Part shown: in pieces, positions 59,725 through 64,000 of the stretch | Layout: each line of letters opens with the position of its first letter | How positions within the stretch are numbered: position 1 is the first letter of the stretch | Assembly (NCBI GenBank): GCA_022577435.1 | Contig: JAKOON010000027.1 | Coordinates: 6,134,800 to 6,198,799 of the forward strand | Direction of reading: 5' to 3' | DNA: 64,000 nt | DNA from: Embiotoca jacksoni | Lineage: Eukaryota > Chordata > Actinopteri > Embiotocidae | Notes under the pieces: generated by a model | The model's database searches: none | Told to the model about the DNA's origin: nothing | Seen by the model: the letters and a program-made list of their open reading frames with translations, nothing else | Position numbers and translations under genes: made by a program

Positions 59725-59751
59725 GGAGGAGGAGGAGGAGGAGGAGGAGGA
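59725..59751. repeat. (GGA)9 trinucleotide repeat
   Basis: Pure GGA/GAG trinucleotides upstream of the INSYN2A coding exon; intronic. Confidence 0.95.
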
Positions 59752-61189
59752 AGATTGAAAATGACTGAACGATTATGCCAAAATGTAAAATTGCCATGTT
59801 TACAGATGGTACTGCTTAATGTCTGTAGACAAGCCTCTTGTGTTTGATGTTAAATAAGTGAGTTAAAGATAGGTGGATATCTGTCTCCCAGAAGAGACCC
59901 AGCGTGCTTTAATTCAATAATACAGAAGCAGTGTGATAGATGGTCCTGATGGATAAGACAGGGAGGAAAAATACCCCTTACATCGCTGCCAGGTAGGAAA
60001 ACAGACAGGTTTGATGCAGGAAGTCATTCTCTGTTGACAGAGAGCCGTCATGGCGGTTAAGCTGAGGAGGATAATTGTCCTATCTGATGCAGCATCTACA
60101 CGAGGGTGTGGAGTGTTTACTTATTGTAAATCTGCAGGCAGGCAGAAGGGGAATTATATTTCTGTCGGAGGCTCGGAGGCACACTGCAGAGTCACGATGC
60201 CACGACCGTACCTGCAGTAGTGGAGAGAGATAATTTATTATCTACCGCTCGTTCCTCCTTAGGGGGTTGTTGTACAGTTCTCTGACAAAAGTTTGTCTGT
60301 TTGCAGGGATCATCTCCATTTTGTTCTCAGCATTTCTCTGTTCATTTAGAAAAGGGAAGATGAAGAGGCATCATGTTGGGGGAGTACAAATACACCACGA
60401 GGGCCCCAAAATCCTATTTTTATTCTTAACTGTGAGAGGGAAAGGTCAGACACTGAAGAATCATGCTGAGTCTAATGAACCGCGGAAATAAACTGCTGAC
60501 CTCAGTAGTATTAACAAAGTACGTTTGAGTGTGTGAGAGCATGGTTACACTGTTACTGCAAGTGCAGTGCCTGATAACCACTGCAAAATACAGAGACACA
60601 AACCCTCATCAATTTAGAAAGTGAGAGAGGATGAGGAGGATCTGATGATGAAAGAGGCTTTAACTGGCAGCAATAAAAGAATGAAAATTATGTTGAAAAT
60701 GGAGTTATTGCTTTCAGAGAGAAGATTAAAGGCATCATGGAAATCTCCTATAATTATTCTGAGGGAATGCTAACGCCATAAACCAAGCAGTGTTTCAGTA
60801 AATAAACACTCAACAACTGGCAAGCACAAAAAAAACCAAGAAATCTGGCAATAGAAAAAAGACATGAAAGGGTTTTTTCTTTGAAGGATTAATGTACTTC
60901 CAAGATATAAACCACACCTTTAGTCTCTAATGTGAGGGAATTATATCAAACATCACTGACTTTTTCCAATCAGTTCTTTTAAAATCAGTGTTTGCTATGT
61001 TTTTGTCATGCACAGGCGTCTAATAGAAGCACTTTGATCATATTCCCTAAATAATTACTGTTTCCTCGCTTGTCCCTAAGCTTAGAGAGCATGTGTGTTT
61101 AGTTGAGTGGGATATAGCCGTCAGGCATGGCTCTGTCTAAGCCACTCATTACTGATGATTAACACAGCTTCTTTCTTCATGCCTCTTAG

Positions 61190-62423
61190 GAAACATGGTG
61201 AGCAAGGAGGGTGGCAAATGCATGCTCACCAACTCAGAGTCTGACTCGGACGCAGCGCCCCTGCCCTCCACCTCGCTGGCGCTGGAGGTGAAGTATTCCC
61301 TGGAAGCCAGCCGACAGGTGAGGAAGAGGAACAAGGCCTTGCAAGTGCGTTTCAAGGACATCTGCGAGGCGCAGAACGAGCAAAGGGAGGCGGAGCTGCA
61401 GGCGGCGGGAAAAGGTGGCAAGCCGATGTCGTACAAAGTGGCGTATCGCAAGTACATGACTGTCCCGGCCCGCAGATCCATTCCAAACGTCACGAGGAGC
61501 ACAGGTGTCCAGACGTCCCCCGACCTGAAGAAACGGTATCAGACTTTCCCCTTTGAGCGCAAAAAAGGCCACACCTTCAAACACGTGGCAGCCGTGGAAA
61601 CTTATAAAGGTCAGAACAACGGTTTTGTCATGGAGGTGAAGCAGTCGAAGGCAGCCGAGCGGGGTTTAGATGAGGAGGAGGTGGGAGCCTGTGGGGGTAG
61701 CGGAGTCCTGAGGACCAGGGCTCTGCTCCATACTAATGAGTGCATTGCCACAGTGGAGAAGCACACTGCACCTGATGGCCTGTGCTCTGACGCTCTGCTG
61801 CTCAGTTGCACTGCAGACACAGAGCGCCTTGCAGACACACCGAGAGGAAGCGGAGTCGGAGCACAGGCTGAGTACCAGCTCTGCAGTATCCCGTCCAAAG
61901 CCAGAACAGGATTACAACACAGGGAGGCCGACACGGACCGCTCAGTCAAGAGGCAGCTGCTCAACCTGGAGGAGGGCTCGTCCCGAACCCTGCCGGAGAG
62001 GGCCTCCAAGGTTACGGGCCCCATCGCCTGGAACTCCCTCACACAGGTGGAGTGCCTGGACAGTCCATCTGTGCGGAGCAAGCGGAAGAAAGGTCTGCAG
62101 CTCAACGGGCTATCGAGTGAGACGCTACCACGATCCAGCGGAGGCTGTACAACGCAGGCACAGTGCCACAGCGGACAGTTATCCGCCCGGCCTATACGGG
62201 GCATGGAGGAGCCTCTGTCACCCTGCATAGGTGGTGAGGCTGACGCGGCACCATCTGACCAAATACAGGAAGCCTGTAAGCAAATAGTGCCTATGAATCA
62301 GGACGGGGATGTTAAAGCACAGCTCCAGGCCATGGAAAATCTCATCAGCTCCAGTCAGGAGACCATCAAGGTGCTGCTGGGGGTCATCCAGGAATTGGAA
62401 AAGGGAGAGGCCCACAGAGAAGG
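61190..62423 (+). CDS. insyn2a: INSYN2A (FAM196A) main coding exon, partial CDS
   Basis: Inhibitory synaptic factor 2A is a neuronal protein associated with the gephyrin scaffold of inhibitory synapses (established). This exon begins after acceptor catgcctcttag, only 5 nt before the ATG at 61195 (gaaacATGg, A at -3 and G at +4, a strong context). It encodes 409 residues plus two bases, then donor gtaagaca at 62424. Seen: a basic helix at residues about 42-70 (RKRNKALQVRFKDICEAQ), a conserved block at about 90-125 (VPARRSIPNVTRSTGVQTSP), a low-complexity poorly conserved middle, and a C-terminal predicted coiled coil at about 371-407 (LISSSQETIKVLLGVIQELE). The human protein is about 480 residues, so a final exon of roughly 70 codons is expected to the right; it is not in the window. 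The in-frame TAA at 62425 is intronic. The gene is nested in, and antisense to, DOCK1. Confidence 0.93.
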
Positions 62424-64000
62424 GTAAGACATCTCACATGAAGCCTCTACTTTTCACTAAGAGTGCATTGATTGGATTTTTTTTTTTTTTTTTTCCCTCC
62501 CCTGGCACAGATTCCAATATTTAAACTCATTTCAAGTTTTTCCCAAATTTACAATCTGTAAAATTAACTTAATCGAACTCAAAACAAACATTTTTATGCA
62601 AAGTACCATGAGGTCAGAGACTGATGTAGCACAAAAAAACGAGTCAGCAGCCAGCCATGACTGAATTCACTGTGGAAACATGATTTTGTAACGACAATGA
62701 TATACATAAGAAAATAAAACAACAACTATTGATTGGTCACGTCAGGGTTGAAACCTGCTCTGCCAAATAGTATGACGCGAGTTGGCGCCTTTGTACTTTA
62801 AATTGATGTCAAGCCTATGTTGACAAAAAAAAAAAAAAAAATCATATAAATCCTAACTGAAAAAAAGGGCCAGGAGTTCACGATTCATGATTCTGAATGA
62901 ACAGGAGAAACACCGCCTTCATGCGTCACATCATTTCTAGATTCAAGGTACGATCTTGTATGTGTGACAGCTGCTCAGCAGAGCTTTGACTGAACCACCA
63001 CAAAAGTGTCAGAAAAAAGATCAGAAAACATCATAGCTGGGATGATTGTGGCTTTCAACCTGGCTTTCACCTGGATGTGCTCTGCAGGGTGGGTTCCCTC
63101 CAGATATGGTGGAGCTGCTGCAGATCCTACTAATAGACATATCGTCTCACTCAATTGGCCCAAGTGGTTTGATGTCCTGTTGTATGAAACCTTGCCTGTA
63201 TGCACGAGGCCTTTATTCACAGGAAACAGCAGAATCTCCTCACTATTTTAGAATTAAACTAATTAGGACAGTAAAACAAGAGCATGTCTGTCAATCAATA
63301 TCTGTGGTAATGCAGCCTGGATCAGCCAACATTTTTCCTTTAGAATCAATAAGAATGTTAAAAGTCATATTTTAAATATGTTTGAATATGAGAATTATAA
63401 ATATCATCCTGAGGAGGGTATCAAACTAGGGAGTGGCACTGCTGAAGGTCTTTTATTGCTTAAGCAAAATACTGAACTCAACATTTAACAATTGGCCTTA
63501 TCCAGTAACGCTATATTGTTTATCTAGTAAGTCCAAGGCTTTCGGAAAAGTCATGGCCTGTGAAAAAGCTATTTACTGTCCAATGGATACTGAGTTTATA
63601 CAAAAAGGCGGCAGATAGCATCAAGGCCACTGAAATAGAGGATTGTCTATCCAAAAGGATGAGGACAAACAAAATGGCCAATTTGTTGAGCGAATTGCTG
63701 GGGCTTGGCACTCACATCTCTATCTGTTTATTTTTGGGGGGTTTTCTTGGCCGGCCTTGTTTTGAAGTATGAAAGTGAGAAACTCTTTGCAATGACCAAA
63801 TCCCAAACCTGCGGGGATTACACCCAACTATCAAGTTTATAGCCACGGAGCGACCACAAATACTGCGACTGTATGAAAGCAATGTTCACAGTATCAACTT
63901 GACTGAATGAGATGGTTAGACTCCTATTCAAGAGGGCTTGAGCGAGGAACAGATCTTACAGAAGTCTGAGTATACAACACCTAAAAAGGCAATTATCCTC
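62424..64000 (+). other. INSYN2A intron 3' of the main coding exon (partial)
   Basis: It begins with donor gtaagaca. A T run lies at 62479-62494 and an A run near 62824-62840. The expected last INSYN2A coding exon and the next upstream DOCK1 exon were looked for and not found here. Confidence 0.75.

Larger units (their letters stand above)
51873..61189 (+). other. Candidate INSYN2A 5' intron within the DOCK1 intron
   Basis: It holds the GT/GA tract at 52651, a CpG-richer block at about 53520-53640, a poly-A at 53165, the Tc1 remnant at 56842 and (GGA)9 at 59725. No coding exon of either gene was found. That it is an INSYN2A intron depends on the inferred 5' exon. Confidence 0.5.

Noticed and set aside
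61736..62230. 164-codon plus frame overlapping INSYN2A
   Set aside because: It is out of frame with the conserved INSYN2A protein and has no recognisable features.
61149..62415. Long minus-strand frames (up to 205 codons) opposite INSYN2A
   Set aside because: They are antisense shadows of the GC-rich INSYN2A coding exon and show no family motifs.
62425..62427. TAA as the true INSYN2A stop codon
   Set aside because: It lies inside a consensus splice donor (gtaagaca) directly after the HREG residues where the family protein continues into another exon.

Overview
The window is a vertebrate nuclear locus, almost certainly from a ray-finned (teleost) fish. The background is AT-rich, with GT-AG introns, many microsatellites and homopolymer runs, and degraded fish-type transposons: a Tc1-like remnant, a tRNA-derived SINE and non-LTR retrotransposon 3' tails. 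There is no sign of prokaryotic, viral or organellar gene organisation. Almost all of the longer open reading frames are chance frames in introns or run through simple repeats.

Two real protein-coding genes are supported. On the minus strand, 18 consecutive internal exons of DOCK1 (DOCK180, a Rac guanine-nucleotide exchange factor) lie between positions 40818 and 17, read right to left. They sum to 1848 nt (616 codons) with unbroken reading frame across all 17 internal junctions. They cover the C-terminal part of the armadillo-like helical region and most of the catalytic DHR-2 (DOCKER) domain, up to the ISPLENA motif and the GIVDPAV segment of the catalytic centre. Both ends of the gene lie outside the window.

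On the plus strand, inside the long DOCK1 intron that begins at 40819 and runs past the right edge, is INSYN2A (FAM196A, inhibitory synaptic factor 2A). Its main coding exon is 61190-62423, with the ATG at 61195. The last coding exon is not in the window. A CpG-rich, pyrimidine-flanked block at about 51400-51872 that ends in a good splice donor is a plausible promoter and 5' non-coding exon for it.

Layout: 1-6.4 kb has four DOCK1 exons and a (TA)n run; 10.8-25.6 kb has twelve exons; 25.6-38.2 kb is a 12.6-kb intron with a SINE, retrotransposon tails and homopolymers; 38.2-40.8 kb has two exons flanking a degenerate CACATG minisatellite; 40.8-64 kb is the long intron hosting INSYN2A, a 60-bp perfect palindrome, a hAT-like MITE and a Tc1 remnant.

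No undescribed multi-gene system was found. The most notable non-standard signals are the perfect hairpin at 43982-44041, the poly-C/(CA)n tract touching a DOCK1 5' splice site at 12657, the 22-23-bp CACATG minisatellite, and a predicted upstream ORF overlapping the INSYN2A start codon.
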